The notes under the pieces were generated by a model. It worked only from the letters and a program-made list of their open reading frames with translations. It ran no database searches and was not told where the DNA came from. A stretch of 64,000 nt of DNA from Sphagnum compactum (taxonomy: Eukaryota; Bryophyta; Sphagnopsida; Sphagnales). A program made the position numbers and the translations under genes. This document shows, piece by piece, positions 36,301 through 55,129 of the stretch (positions are counted from its first letter, which is position 1; every line of letters begins with the position of its first letter). The DNA lies in contig OZ234493.1 of the NCBI GenBank assembly GCA_965153455.1, positions 21,442,213 through 21,506,212 on the forward strand. The letters are read 5' to 3'.

Positions 36301-37040
36301 GGTGAATTCAACTTTACATCCTTTCTTTATAAAACCACCCCATTTTTTCCCGGAATTTCATGTACCTTTGTTGCTTGATGGGATTACTTTTCATTGACAT
36401 CCAATTTTTTTGGAATTGCATGACGGTTTTCTGTAATATCCTTCACAACATTTGTGAGATCATTGAAACCATATTGACATTAGTACCTACAAAGAAAACC
36501 AACAACCAATTTAGTGCTACTTATGAACATAAATTGCATTACAAAACAAAAAATTAGTCACATATTTCATGTTTATAAAATAATAAATTAATTCATCAGA
36601 TGGTGAACATCACATTTAAACATGAATAATATGTATGAAAATATTGGTGTAGAAATGTAATAGAAGTTAAATTTCGAACTTGAAAACTCGAAAGCATTAT
36701 CTATTCGTAATTGTTGCAAATCATTATCAAGGTGGATGATGCATTTTTTGCAAAAACAACAACATCGTCCACCATCTTTACTTTTTTCACCAACTATGAA
36801 ATCAAACATTCAAGTTGTGGGGATGAATGCAACCTCAACAAGGTGAGGACCTTGTTGCATCCCAGTGTGTTGAATGACAACTTCCCATAGCAAATCTTCA
36901 TGATCAAAAGGCCCATTTGGTGGTGTTTGAACTACATTTTCTAATGCTTGTAGTTCATCATTATGGCCATGTTTGAATACAAGTGCAACTTCCCTTCCAT
37001 GTTTGTAAAAACCATTGTAGAAGATATTAATTTTATGCAC
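33400..37040 (-). pseudogene. Decayed MULE-type transposase, split by an inserted element
   Basis: Read on the minus strand from right to left, conserved pieces appear in the correct order despite frameshifts and stops. They are an N-terminal part (about 37040-36590); a stretch with KKGCKVEFTIKTLYLLKHV and FTFVAHLSQKIKDFV (about 36320-36130); GGLTRQNMPFTIGTQTPW and EHGHQGGVAVDATFGTND (35927-35709, the DATFGT aspartate being the first catalytic residue of the MULE DDE domain); PLYTMMVFDQWHNGI (about 35560-35480); a weak continuation at about 35170-34990; then, after the insertion, a SWIM-like zinc finger region with HNPTSEWACYNC (34158-33946) and a C-terminal tail (33794-33407). Terminal inverted repeats were not found. 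It cannot make an active protein. Confidence 0.8.
34354..34973. mobile_element. 620 bp non-coding element with perfect 14 bp terminal inverted repeats
   Basis: The ends AATCCTATATATTA (34354-34367) and its complement (34960-34973) are perfect inverted repeats. The interior is much richer in GC and CG than the DNA around it. It contains GTCTGTC words clustered near the left end and again near 34740. Toward the right it has a direct repeat, GATTCTGCAACCCCCCAGA, near 34797 and 34899. Between those repeats is a perfect 11 bp hairpin (34841-34851 with 34867-34877, loop of 15). It lies inside the decayed transposase above, between the catalytic and SWIM parts, so it inserted later. A 13 bp near-duplicate of the right tip (AATATATAGGATT / AATATATAAGATT) follows directly. 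The superfamily is uncertain; the TCCTATATATTAAT left tip would also suit a Helitron, but no CTRR end is present. Confidence 0.65.
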
Positions 37041-37329
37041 CTTACATTCAAATTGTGATGATCAACATAAATGTGTTAAAAAATGGTAAATATTTCACTT
37101 ACATAAAATTAGGTCGCAATGAGGTGTGAAAAATTTGTAAAAATGTCAAAAGTGTGCTCCAAAACACCCTTGGAATAACACAAGAAGATTATGTGAAGAG
37201 GAAATTCATGTCAAGTTTATGCAAAAGTTTGAAAAATGTGACCTTAGACCCTAATTTGCAAAATAATCCTCATTAGATGTTCAACATATATTATAATAAA
37301 GTAAGAAATGCAAATATCAACTATTTAAA
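37041..37329. other. Short AT-rich spacer
   Basis: I see no gene or clear repeat between the decayed transposase and the tandem array that follows. Confidence 0.5.
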
Positions 37330-38440
37330 GTCGAAAAGTGGCGGGAAATGTGTAACATGTGTTAATTTTTCCCACATGCAATTTTTTTTTTCAAGTGTCA
37401 AATACTAATAATACACTCAATGTATTACTTACACATTTCGATTAAATTAATCAACTTTTGATTTTACCCATACATTTTGAAATGGGTAACCTCTTATCCA
37501 TTTATTTTGAAAAAATTCCCCCTCTTTTTATGTTTAGACATGTTGAAAAAAATTTAGTGTATTAATAACATATGGTTAGTAATAGTTAATTATAATGTAA
37601 AAACTACTAGTAAATGTATATTAGGTGTCAAATTTTCATATGTAAAGTTTATTTCTCAAGTAAAATATGTTTATAATACATTCAATGTATTGCTCACACC
37701 ACATGTTAGCAACCTTATGGTGCATTTCGATTAAATTAATTCTTTTTTTAATTTTACCTGTACACTTGAAACGTGGCAACCTCTTGTCCATTTATTTTGA
37801 AAAATTTTCCACTCTTTCTATGTTTAGACAAGTTGAAATTTTTTTAGTGTATCATTAATTAGTAATAATCAAAAAATGATTGTAAATGTATATAAGGTGT
37901 CAAATTTTCATATGTAAGGTTTATTTCCCAAGTGTGAAAATATGTTTATGGTATATTCAATGTATTACTCACATCACATCTTGATAGCACATTAATGATT
38001 TTTTACAAAATTAACAATTGTTTTAGTTTACTTACAAACTTGGAAATGTGACAACCTCTTATCCATCTATTTTGAAAAATTCCTATTCTTTTTATGTTTA
38101 GAGGAGGTTGAAAATGCCTTAGTGTATTAGTTGATCATTAATATATCAACACATTATTAATGTATCAATAAAGTTTAGTGTATTAGTGACATATGGTTAA
38201 TAATAATGAGTTGTAATCAAAAAATGATTGTAAATGTATACTAAGTGTCAAAATTTCATATGTAAGGTTTATTTCTCAAGTGTGAAAATATGTTTATGAG
38301 ACATTCAATGTACTGTTCACACCATGTGTCAATAATAAATTGGTGGTTTGATATTAAATTAACAGTTATTTTACCTTACCCATAAACTTGGAAATTTGAT
38401 AATATTTTATCCATGTATTTTCAAAATTTAAGGTACCGAT
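37330..38440 (+). repeat. Tandem array of ~275-350 bp units, about four copies
   Basis: The phrase CAACCTCTTATCCATTTATTTTGAAAAA, or a variant, occurs at about 37488, 37778, 38053 and 38400. It is followed each time by CTTTTTATGTTTAGAC, a TTAGTGTATTA stretch, AAATGTATATTAGGTGTCAAA, CATATGTAAGGTTTATTTC and ATTCAATGTATTNCTCACA. Spacings are 290, 275 and about 348. It is non-coding. Confidence 0.8.
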
Positions 38441-41070
38441 ATTTTTTGATACACTAACAATTATAATATAGTAAATAAGCATTTAGATAATTATCTATAA
38501 AACTTTTAATCCATGTAGTCATTTTCAAAATTTCCCTTCCCTTCCTTACACGATACATATGTACCATAGGATTTATGTTGACGATATAACGCGATGCATG
38601 ATGACATATTGCATAAGGAAAAATGATACATTGAAACATTGCCATTTCAATATGCAACAAAATAAAATAAAAATTATCAGTACTCCCTAGAATATTTATT
38701 GGTAGATAAAGAACGATTTTACTAACAATTATTCTATTTTCACGCACATGCACACATTTTCACTCTTGGGTAGGATGCCCAAGACTTTAAAAAGGTACTA
38801 CTAATGTAGGCACTTGGTAGGCACCTGCCATCAAAACCTAGTGATCATTTTATGCTGGGGGCACACACATGCCAGGTAGGTTCTACTATTGATATCATAG
38901 GAAAGGTGGGGTTCATGAAGATCACTACCCATGACATGTGTATTATTGTAAGCATGATGTCACCATTCCTTGTTATGAGAAAATACAAAACATGTACTAA
39001 TTAGTTTTGGAACCCAACTTGTGATTCCAGTGCCCATCCACAATGTTTGTAATAAGGGATGTGGAAACATCTCTATGATATGTTTGGGGGGACTATGGAT
39101 CATTTGTATGTGTCAACCTAAAAACCATACTCATGCATTTGTCATGGTCAAAGCAATGAGTTTAGTAGGATGTGGTTGGAATGGTATGATGCACCATATC
39201 ATTCATGGAAAGTTGGATAGGTGGTGCAATGAAAGGAATCTTGGTAAACAATGGACTAGAATGCTTGGAGGAGTTAAATTTATTTCCCTACATTTCAATG
39301 TTAAGTGGACTAACTAATGAAATGTAAAAATGTAAAAAAAATCATTAAATAATAATTTATAAAATTATTGGTTAAAAACTCCATCTAATAATAGTGACTT
39401 GTACCATTTTTGGTTGGACTTGTGCACTCATGGTGGTGTGGCATTAGATAGCACAAGCTAATTGGGATTCACTTCTAGCCTACCACAATGATTTGGGTAG
39501 TGGATTGGACCCACATTTTGTACTAGTAAACTTTGGTGCAAGGCTAGATTACATGGGTGGGTCCTTCATGATTTCTTTTGAAGGTTCAAAGTTTTGTCAC
39601 AATGCTTGATAGAAGCATCTCCCTTTCAAAATTGGCACATGCACAATCTTGCTCATGTACGTAATGAATATTTTGAGATTTTTATTACTTGTTCTTTATA
39701 TGACATTCTCCAAATCGAATCTTCATTTTTCCATGGCTTTTAGTTTATTTGCATATCCATGAAAAAAATTGTTCCTAACTTTGTTGGTAGTGAGAATGAC
39801 TTGTCAAAGCGTTAGGCTTTAATGGTTAAAAAATGCACGGTGAAAAGATGGCCCCCAAAATTCCCGTCCCAAAATCAATGATGGACATTTGTCATCTATG
39901 TCCCATAGTTTGTGCCCGTACCATTAGCCCAAGCCAAAAAAAATGGTGACAAGGAGTTTTGGAAATAAAAGTTTCATGCAGCCAATGAGAAGGCTTATTG
40001 TGCACTCTTGAGGGGTCAAGTTTTTGTCTTTTGGGAGAAGATGCAAGGGGGCAAGGGGATTTTTTTTCCCCTCTTATTCCCAATGTGTTCCCATGGGGTT
40101 TTCGAAGAGTTCCTCAAATTTTCAAGTTGTTCCCCAAGATGTTCCCCATAGCACCTCAGTTTTATCCCTTATGGTTTGCCAAAAATATCAACTCCCATGC
40201 ATATAGACTGAAAAGCTGGGCCATAAGGGAGCACATTTGTTTCTATTTTGAGACTTGGGGTCCAAAGAATCACTTCAATTGGGGAGTGCCCAATGTTCAA
40301 ATTTTGTTGGATGATGGGCTAATCAACATGGCCCCTTCCCCAAAAAAAAAAAAGAGAAAAAAAAAGGTGTGAGTGCACCCATGATAATACAAATCACACT
40401 ATGTCCCACAGACAATAAGGGGTGTGTACAATTGCATCATCACGTATGAGACAAAAGAATAAAATTTTGGACAAAAGATATGAGACAAAATATATGGTGC
40501 TATTGGGAACAACTGATTATTCTCGGGTCTAAGAGTTAGTTAATTTGTTTGATGTGTGAGTTCTTAGATTTCATGGTCTTTCATAATCTAGGAGATGGAG
40601 TTATTTAAAAAGCCTCTATGAAGCTCCAAGCTCTTAGGGGTTTGTATGGTGAAACAAGGATCCTAATATTAGGCCATTGCCCATAGTGTGTCGGCATTAA
40701 AATAATTTAAAATTATCTTTTAATTGTAATCATGCATTCTCAAACAAATTGAACAGATATAGAGGTCCAAACTACTCTAGGGCTCAGTTCAAGGTGACGC
40801 AAAATCATCAATAAAACAAAGCACCCAACAAAGGGGTAGAAAAAGATACAATATGGAAGGACCCAAATCTTAACAAATGAAGAATCCTTTAAAAAAAAAG
40901 AAAGAAAAACAAGGGAGGAGAACCGCTAGGGGAACGGGAACAAATCAAGCACCCAAACCTCCCACGAGGTAGGCCGCAAGGTCCTCTCGTGACGTAGGCC
41001 ACAACTCCACAATGAAAAAAAGAGACTCTGAATTTTCCATCGCCTCTAATTTCGTAACGAGTAGGCTATC
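38441..41070. other. Intergenic DNA with an A-tailed, GC-richer patch
   Basis: Most is AT-rich without genes. From about 39830 to 40366 the DNA is richer in GC, one frame (39998-40372) stays open for 124 codons, and the patch ends in an A-rich tail (40339-40366) on the plus strand. This resembles the 3' end of a retroposed sequence. I do not recognise the encoded string and found no target duplication. Confidence 0.4.
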
Positions 41071-41071
41071 A

Positions 41072-41080
41072 CTATAAATT
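41072..41080 (+). promoter_or_regulatory. Candidate TATA box for the SnAK kinase gene
   Basis: CTATAAATT lies in a GC-richer patch about 1.17 kb upstream of the kinase start codon. If used, it implies a long leader with at least one intron between about 41100 and 42240. Leader introns are common in plants but cannot be fixed here. Confidence 0.35.
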
Positions 41081-41527
41081 AATTTAGGGTTTGTTGCTTG
41101 CAAGTTTCTTCCGGTCTTCTTTGTCTTTCTTACGCTTTCGTGGGTGTTGCGTTTTGTTGGGGTGCAACCTGTTTCAGAAATGTTTGCAGAGGGCTGATGA
41201 ATTTCTCCACGCGCTATGTCGTTAGGCACAATCTCTCACTTATCATCGTCGCAGCATTCAAGAAGAAGTCGCTGCCTGGAGTGGGATTGTTTTTTTTTTT
41301 TCCCGGCCCTGGGGGTGTTTCCACAATCACCTCTTAGGAGAAGCATGCAATTCTCGTAGTGGCATACAGCAGGAATGGTCTGAGGTGCTTTCTCTACTTG
41401 GGGACGGATTCGATTCAAATGAGTGCAATTCTTATGGAAACAAACGTGTATAGAAGTTCTGGCGATGGGAAGTTTTCATATCTATGAAATATATACTGGC
41501 TTGCAGTTGCTTGAAACTCCTGGTTGC

Positions 41528-41529
<2 letters not shown>

Positions 41530-41583
<54 letters not shown>
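41530..41583 (+). repeat. (AG)n microsatellite in the kinase 5' region
   Basis: About 26 AG dinucleotides without interruption. The minus-strand frames of repeated Leu-Ser across it are artefacts. Confidence 0.95.
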
Positions 41584-41586
<3 letters not shown>

Positions 41587-42241
41587 GTAAGGCAAAATCC
41601 TGGGGAAGTTGTGGAAAGGCGAAAACTTTGTTGTGTATAAGCTTTTTTCTGTGTTGCATGTTTCACAGTTCGAGTGGTAGAGTTTCTGCCGCAGACGCAA
41701 CTTTAGGCATTATCGCGTATTACTACGAGCATAGTTCTTTTTCTAGGGTTTTTTCTCCTTGTTTGTGAGGGATTCTCAACTATTGCAGGCTTTTAAAGAA
41801 GCCCAAATTGAGCTGCATATTTAGATCCTTTTGTCACAGGCATGTTTAGATCCAGGGTCACATACTGAGCACCGCTGGAGCTGTTCTTAGTCTGCCGGGC
41901 GTCACAAACCAAGAGCCCTCTCCAAGATTGAACTAATCTCCAGAACATCCCTTTTTGAAATGTATGCCATTATGCTGAGCATGTCTTTTGCATCTGCTGC
42001 AGGTATTCTGAGTGCATTTTTTTTGCAGAGCTGCAAGCTTCTGTGTTCATTAAGAATCCAGCACAGTTCAGATCTGATCTTGGTTGTCAACTGTTAGGAT
42101 TTATTTTGTACTGTCCAGGCAAAAACAGATTTTGTGAGGCTATATTTTAGACATCAGCTTCTTCATCATAGTCGTTTCTAGCCGGCAGTGAATGACATTC
42201 ACAATCACACTTGTACACATTGCTTCCACCCTTGGAAATAC

Positions 42242-48214
<5,973 letters not shown>

Positions 48215-51000
48215 TAGACAGGTAAGTTATCTAGGTCTGCAAAAGCTCATTCTTGAGAAAGTGGTGCCTGATATTTGGAACTACTTAATGTTGTGAGTGC
48301 TAGAATCTTGACTTCCCATTTATGAGTGCAAGGGAAATATTGAAATATTAAAGCTCTGAAAGCAACAGGAAGCCTGGGGAAAAGTAGCTTCTCTGGATCA
48401 AGTTGAGCAGTATATTGCCTGCATTCTAGTAGGATTTGATTGTGACTTTGTGATGCAAACAAAGGGTTGTGTATAGTGTAGGTGCTCAAGGTTGGGAGCA
48501 TCTGAAATCATGCAAATGCAAGTATTTTGCAGAAAGTTTGTACTAAATGCAGTGAGCCTTAGAATCTCAACTTTTTCTGAATTTTGTAGTTGCAGAATTT
48601 TCATTCTTGAACTCAAAAAGAAGGAAACTCTGAGATTTTATTATGTTATTAAGTCTGAATCAATTATTGTGGAATGCTCCTTTTAAACAATTGCCTGCAA
48701 ACTGGAAGAATCTGATCCTGTTTTTCAGCTTTCTTATGTAGTGATGTCTTGTCAGTTCACTGGTAAGCAAACCAGGAAACTTCCCTTGTTTGATGATGCT
48801 GACTCCAGGAATTTGCAGTAGTACTGCAGGGATCTGAAGGATTGAATGAGAGATCCATTCATGAAGTGGGCACGCTAAAACATGCTTAGCACAAAATCAG
48901 GTGCCTGTCAACTCTGTACCTGTATAGAGCAGAGTTCAAAAGTGCAGTTTACCTTTGTAGTGTGTTGTTTTCCATCTGAATAATCTTGAGATTATTCTGT
49001 GATGACCCCCTCTTGTATTTGCTACTTGGTTGGACTTGATTATGCATTGGTCCCTTTTGATTGACAGCATTGCACAATAGAGCCTAGTGAACAACTCTGA
49101 CAAGTCTTGCTTTGTGTCCAGCATGTGAATAGAGTCTTCTTATAAACTTGACAAGATGTCAGGTCCAAGTTCTTGTGCCATGCATTCATACTGCTTAGCT
49201 TCATCCATGGTGTCTTTTATGGGTGATTTTAAAAAATTTATTGTTCTTGTGAAGAGAGCATATAAAGTCTTCTCCTTGTGTGCATTTGTCTTCCATATAC
49301 TTTTTGGAAGGCTCTGCAAGGTGATTCAGTTTTGAGTTATTCTACTAAATTGACTTTCCAGCAGTTAGGGAAAGAAATGGATTATCAAATTACTCAGGAT
49401 ATACTATGCCCAAAAGCACTCCCTCCATGGGCTCTTCAAACTACTTGATATGTGGGTTGAAATGTTCCTGGAGTATGCATGGAAAGGAGAGGACTGTGAA
49501 ACAACTCAGGGTGCTGTAGATCCCTGTTCAAGTAATACCAGTTCAAAAGTAAGAGTTCTCCAGGTGGTGCAGTTTTGACTCATTCTCCTGAAGTGAGAGA
49601 AGCGTGATGTGGTCATTACAGTAATGAATATCAGGCTACAGTGAATGGATGTCTGTACGATTTCAATGTGTGACATAATTGTCATTACAATGAGTTTTAA
49701 TTCTTTGTTTGGGTAATGTCCTTTGTGTTTGATAGGAGCTGCTGGGCCCGCCATCAAACCAACGGTGGAGGCCTCAACAAAATTGGACATAGGACCACCA
49801 GCTGGTCATCACCTAACTTTCCTGCTGGAGCATCAGTTGCTTGCTTGTGGGCTGCAGTGTGAAGACTTGTAGTAGCTGCTGAAAGTAGTTTCCCAGATTT
49901 GGCTCATGCAGAGCAGTTTTCAATGGTCTCAGTACCTTGTGGTTTGTACATAAAATGGCCAGATTTCACCAGTGCCAATAAATTAAGAACCTCTTTGATA
50001 TGTCATACAATTTGCTAGCAGATTGAGATTGTCAGTTAGATCCCTGAGTGCTTACAGAGGTATCCTTGTGTTATTTTGTGTTCAATCCCACCTTGTTGAA
50101 AATTGGATTCAAAGGTTTAGTTTGACATAAATTTAGACAAGCACATTTTGTGACAAATTCTCCCAAAATGGTTCATGGAACCACGAAGCAAAAGGACAGT
50201 TTTTGAGGTAGTTGATTATCTAGAGGACAGCCTTTTGAGGTCAGGTCGGACTCATCCTGCACAAACTCAGCCCTGCTATACAAAACCAAAGAATGTTGGC
50301 CTTTCTTTGTTTTTTTGAGCCCCATGTTCTGTATCAAGATGCCCAGGATTTATCAATTGAGTTTAGGAATGATTTCTATCAATTAATACAAATTTCTTTA
50401 CGTTATTAAGTTTGGAGCAAGATGACTCTGCATGAGCTTGGGGTGCAGTGTTCCACCATTGGACAAGGCCAAATCTGATTCAGGGTTGGTAGACACTGAT
50501 GGGCATGTTGGAGCCTCTAGTCTGGCCAGTTTTGAGACTGAAGTTTTTGCCAATTCATATCTTTGGCATTTTTGGCATTTTAGGTTTGTTAAGTCATACC
50601 CAGGTGGTTGCAGCATTTTTTATTGTGGTGGTGTTTTTCCATTTTGAGGAAAAAAAAATGCCCCATCAACATTAGCAAAGGATTTTTTTGAAAAAAAAAC
50701 CCTAATCTGCTAGATTTTGAATTTTTTTAAAGAAAAAACCAGATTTCTACCTTAGGCTCTAGTAGGTTGCCACAATATAGAAGGATTCTGATAAAAATTT
50801 ACTGTGAGATCTGCTATGTACCCAACTGTGGCGAAGTCTTGTTATTAATGATTGTCACTCTGGCAACATTGAAAAATTGAAAAAGATTAAAAATCACTGG
50901 GTGGTTGAACACTTGTAATGTGCATTACAACTTGTGTACAACTTGGAGCTAATGAAAGTTAGTAAGTTGTAAAACATAAGGTGTTGTAATACTTGTTATT
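48215..51000. other. 3' flank of the kinase gene
   Basis: The first part is the presumed 3' UTR, with complex mRNA-like sequence up to about 50350. An AATAAA lies near 49977, but it is far from the stop codon at 48212-48214 and would need a long or spliced UTR. Small frames throughout are unconvincing and no second gene is supported. Confidence 0.4.
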
Positions 51001-52110
51001 GGCAATGGTTCTTGAACAAGTGTGAGATTGTCACTGCTCTTCATACTGCTAGTTCTATTCTTTCTTTAGATGGTTGTAATTCTTCTCTTCTCAATCTTCA
51101 ATGCGTAGAGCATCTCCACCACAAACCATCAAATTCCCTCTGCAAAATCAAGAGTGGACAGACTTATGACAGTTTGGAGCTATGGTGCCCTAATGCCACA
51201 ACCTCATGCCACAAAGCTCAGTAAACAAAACCGAAAAAACTGTCTAAACACAGCTTTGATCTCAAAGACCCAAGTTGTAATGCGCATTGGGGTTAGGCTC
51301 AACCTCATTCTGCCCTTCCTCCATCTAGTTCTCAGCCAATATTCACCGCGTATCCTTGGCACCTTCCGAATTCTCCTACAATTCTTGAAGCTCCTAAGTG
51401 GGGCTAAAGAAGCTACCACCACTGATAGTTCCTCACATAACAAGAATCATGACAAAATCACACAAGATTGTCACCTTCACATTGTTGAGTGTCTTTTGCA
51501 ACTATTTCTCTTTACATGTCACAAAAGATTGGTTCCAACTCCTCACATTAGGGAACCCTCACTACCTCTCTCATGTTGCCTATCTCTCTTGTTGTTGTTA
51601 CTACTAAGAGCCCCTCTTCAAGCCACAAAACATAAGAAAATCTCATGTGGAAATAATGTGCAAAACCCATAGACTTAAAACACAACACCCACAACAACTT
51701 CTTTGCCATTGCTGAGTACACACATATTGTTAACACCTCTTCTGACATTTTGAATCATGAGCAATCTAATAGTGCTAGGACTATAAACGAAACACATGAC
51801 TTACCTGCTTGCTCATGACTCACAAATCAGCGAAGCAAAAAAGTTGCACCATAGAGGATCCACACATTCACATTGCTCTCTGCTCACTCACAAAACTCAC
51901 AAAATAGACAAAGAAAAACAAAAACATGTGGCTCATGAAGTTGGGGCAATAGGTGACAGTGGTACCATGAATGTTGTTGTTGGAGTGGGGAAGAAAAAAG
52001 GTAGCCCGTGAATGAAATATTGATGATGAGGGTGTTATAGTGCGGTCCATTGCAGTAGGGATTGCAATGCCACTTCTTTCCTTAGGTTGCTGTTGTAAGG
52101 ACATTTAAGT
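51001..52110. other. Complex patch with long open frames, product not recognised
   Basis: The plus frame 51154-51672 stays open for 172 codons, and minus frames of 66-79 codons overlap it. The composition is less AT-rich than its surroundings, so this may be an old gene or transposon piece. No motif that I know appears in any frame, and codons look random. I therefore do not call a gene. Confidence 0.35.
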
Positions 52111-55100
52111 CATAGCGGTGGAGATGTTTATAATGGGGAGTTGTTCTTTGACTTAAAGGGGAAAAGAAAATTTGCTTGGTCCTGACTCTTCAATTTTGCG
52201 TATGAAGATTTCTTGATACATATGAAACTTATTTCTTTATGTGTTCAGTATGGACCATGACACCCTTGGGGACAATTTGGCTGAATTGATGAACAAATTT
52301 TTGTGACTAGAAAAGGCTTCTTCAATGGTTAGTGGTGACTAATTTACTAGAGTTGGGCTTGTGTGGGTTTTACCAGAATAATGGCTCATGTGTGGCAGAG
52401 TTGAGTGTGGGTTTGATTCCAGCAAAACCCATGGTAGCTTGGGCTTTACCAAACAAGGGATTGGTAAAAACTTGTGCAATTCTTTTTCTTGTGATACCCC
52501 CTAGGTATAGAGGAAAATAAAAGGGGGTGGGGTTTCAAGAAATAGAACAATTGCCACCATGGGCATTCCATTTTTTGAAATGCTCAATGAGCAACACAGA
52601 AGAAAAAATGCATTCTATAAGCTGCTCTCCAATTACAATAGAAAACTTAGCATAGGTCTTTAAATCATTTGTGGTGTTTGAAATCTAGGAGGAGGGCCTA
52701 TGGTAAGAACATTCCAAAATTCAAGGTACCTATCACAAGGCAAGTACCCAGTTAGACAATGGAAGGTTTTGAAAATCTCTAAAGGTTCAAAGGGTGGGCA
52801 CTTCTATTTTTAAGCCTATTGGATTTGGTTTCTTTATGATTGGTCCTTTTCAAATAAGTGGAAGGTAATGCCTAATGAGTTGGGTGTTTACCCTTTGAGT
52901 AAATTAGCATTGACAATTTTTTTTCCCCATGATCCTTAGTGGGTTTTTGTTGGGAAAAAAAGGAGGAGGAACATTTCAAAGAACAAATTGCCATCTCTAG
53001 CAAGTGTTTCATTTTTCAAAATGTTTTGCCTTTTGTGAAGGACTTGCGGAGGAAAATTTTCATTTGATAATGTACTCTTCAAATACATTAATAATATTTG
53101 TTGACACTACTTTTACAATCTCTGACAAACATTGATTTGAAAGTGTTGATTCACCTTGACCATGCATTTTCTACATGTCAAATATGTCAAGTCTATTTGT
53201 GAATTGACTGCAACAACTTCATGTGATTTTTTTTGGGTTAATTTTTTTTCTTATTACATTTTTTTTGTTGTGGTTTGGCTTTAAAAGTTCAATAATTAGT
53301 TTTCTCATGATCGTTCAAAGAATTCCTTTATAATTTATGTGCGGGATTGTATACATGAAATAGAAAAATATGAAATTAACTTTATGAAGTACTATGGAAT
53401 GGCCCTTAGTATGATGAGCCTAGAGCAATAGGGCCCATTCCATCTAGGAATAGGGACAACTTGATACAATGAGCCATTGTTCCCTTGAGAGGTAGGGGTT
53501 TTGCCAAGATTTGTACTAGAACAATTTACTAGTTTTCCCCATATTTGAATCATATTTCAAACACATTCTCCACTATTAAAACTGCAATCAAAATGGAACC
53601 AACATGTGGCTATCTATGCCATCTAAAGAGAAAAGTTGGAAACATGCTTGAATGCACACAATCAAACTATTTATGTTAATAGAACAAATGTTGGAAGAAA
53701 ACTTTGAAATCATTGTTTATTGTTATTATTGTTTAGTGGTGTTTATTGGTGGTATGATAATGATAAAAAATGGGACTTCGACACATTTTGATTGTAGTGT
53801 CAAATGTGGCATTAGAATTCTTGGCCATTTAGCCTAAGAACAGACTAAACTTGTGAAGGTTAACTTCAAATTAAATTCATACTAGCACATACATGTAGTT
53901 ACTCAAACTAAAGTCCCACACACAACACATGTATCATTCACAAATCACACATGGGTGAAAACACACTATGTACAATGAACAAAAAATGTTGTTACAAACA
54001 CTATTTTTCAAAATTGTGTGTGAACTCATAACAATATATTGCAAAATACAAATACATTCCAAAAGTCAAATTCAAACAATTGCTCAACTTGATCATGAAA
54101 TACCTATTCATATATTAAATACAACTTGATTATACCATTTCAATTCCATATGAAAGTTCCACTCATGTGCTTTCACAAAAAACATTGGACAAAGTTTTTT
54201 CATTCAAACGAATGGAAATGTTTGAAAAATTAAAAGATTGTTGAAATTTTTTCAAAACACTAGATAAAATGAGAGAAAAACTGCCCCAAAATTGCCCCAA
54301 AATATATATTTTAAGAAAAATCTTGTCACCAATTAAATACTTGAAAAATAAAATAAAATAATATATCAACCCCATTCATCTACATCTATTAAACATCATC
54401 ATTCATCTTCAAATCAATAATATTATGTCACATATTCACCTTCTAAACTTATTGTCCATTCTATGGATGCGTCATTAAATTATGTGGAATCTACTTTCAA
54501 TAAGATCTAGCTACATCCATAAAATTGATTTAAAAATATGCTTAACCCAAGCTAGTTTATTCAATAACTCATGAATCCAAGCTTAAGTCCATAGTCAAAA
54601 ACAATTCAAGCACAAGGCCTAGAAAGGTGTATTATTTATTTTTTATATTTACTCATCTTTTTACTCATTGGTTGTAATGTTATTATTTACAACTTCTATT
54701 CTTAGTAACCCATTTTGGTGTTATAGATCCTATAAATTGAAAGCAAACTATGCAATATTTGTGGATGTGAGGCCTATTTGATTTTTAAAATGTCAAATGA
54801 AGGCCCGTATACATATATTGTGTTGCCCATTTTTTAATAGTAAAATGGGTGGACTTTAAACAATGCAATTTTAGTGTTTTTAACTTTTATTATGAATCTT
54901 CAATTCCAAGGTTTAAACTTTTTTTAAAAAAGGTTCGGCTTTAGTTCCAATTCCACACATGAATGGAACTTGGAATCCAAGTCTAGATTTGGTTTTTCAT
55001 TTTTTAATTTAGATTTTCAAAATCAAATTCAATCTTGGTTTGGTTATTGGTAACCTAGATCAAAAGTGGTGATTAATTATCCCTTAACCTTTAGTTAGCC

Positions 55101-55129
55101 TTTAATTCTAGTTTGTTTTCAAAAAAATT
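52111..55129. other. AT-rich intergenic DNA
   Basis: No gene is supported. From about 54930 the words GGAATT, CCAATTC and TTGGTTT begin to recur and lead into the 0.7 kb repeat. Confidence 0.5.

Noticed and set aside
41415-41768. Frames of repeated Leu-Ser or Arg-Glu
   Set aside because: Direct translation of the AG dinucleotide tract.
51154-51672. 172-codon plus-strand frame
   Set aside because: No recognisable motif, overlapping frames on the minus strand and no splice context. Length alone is not enough.
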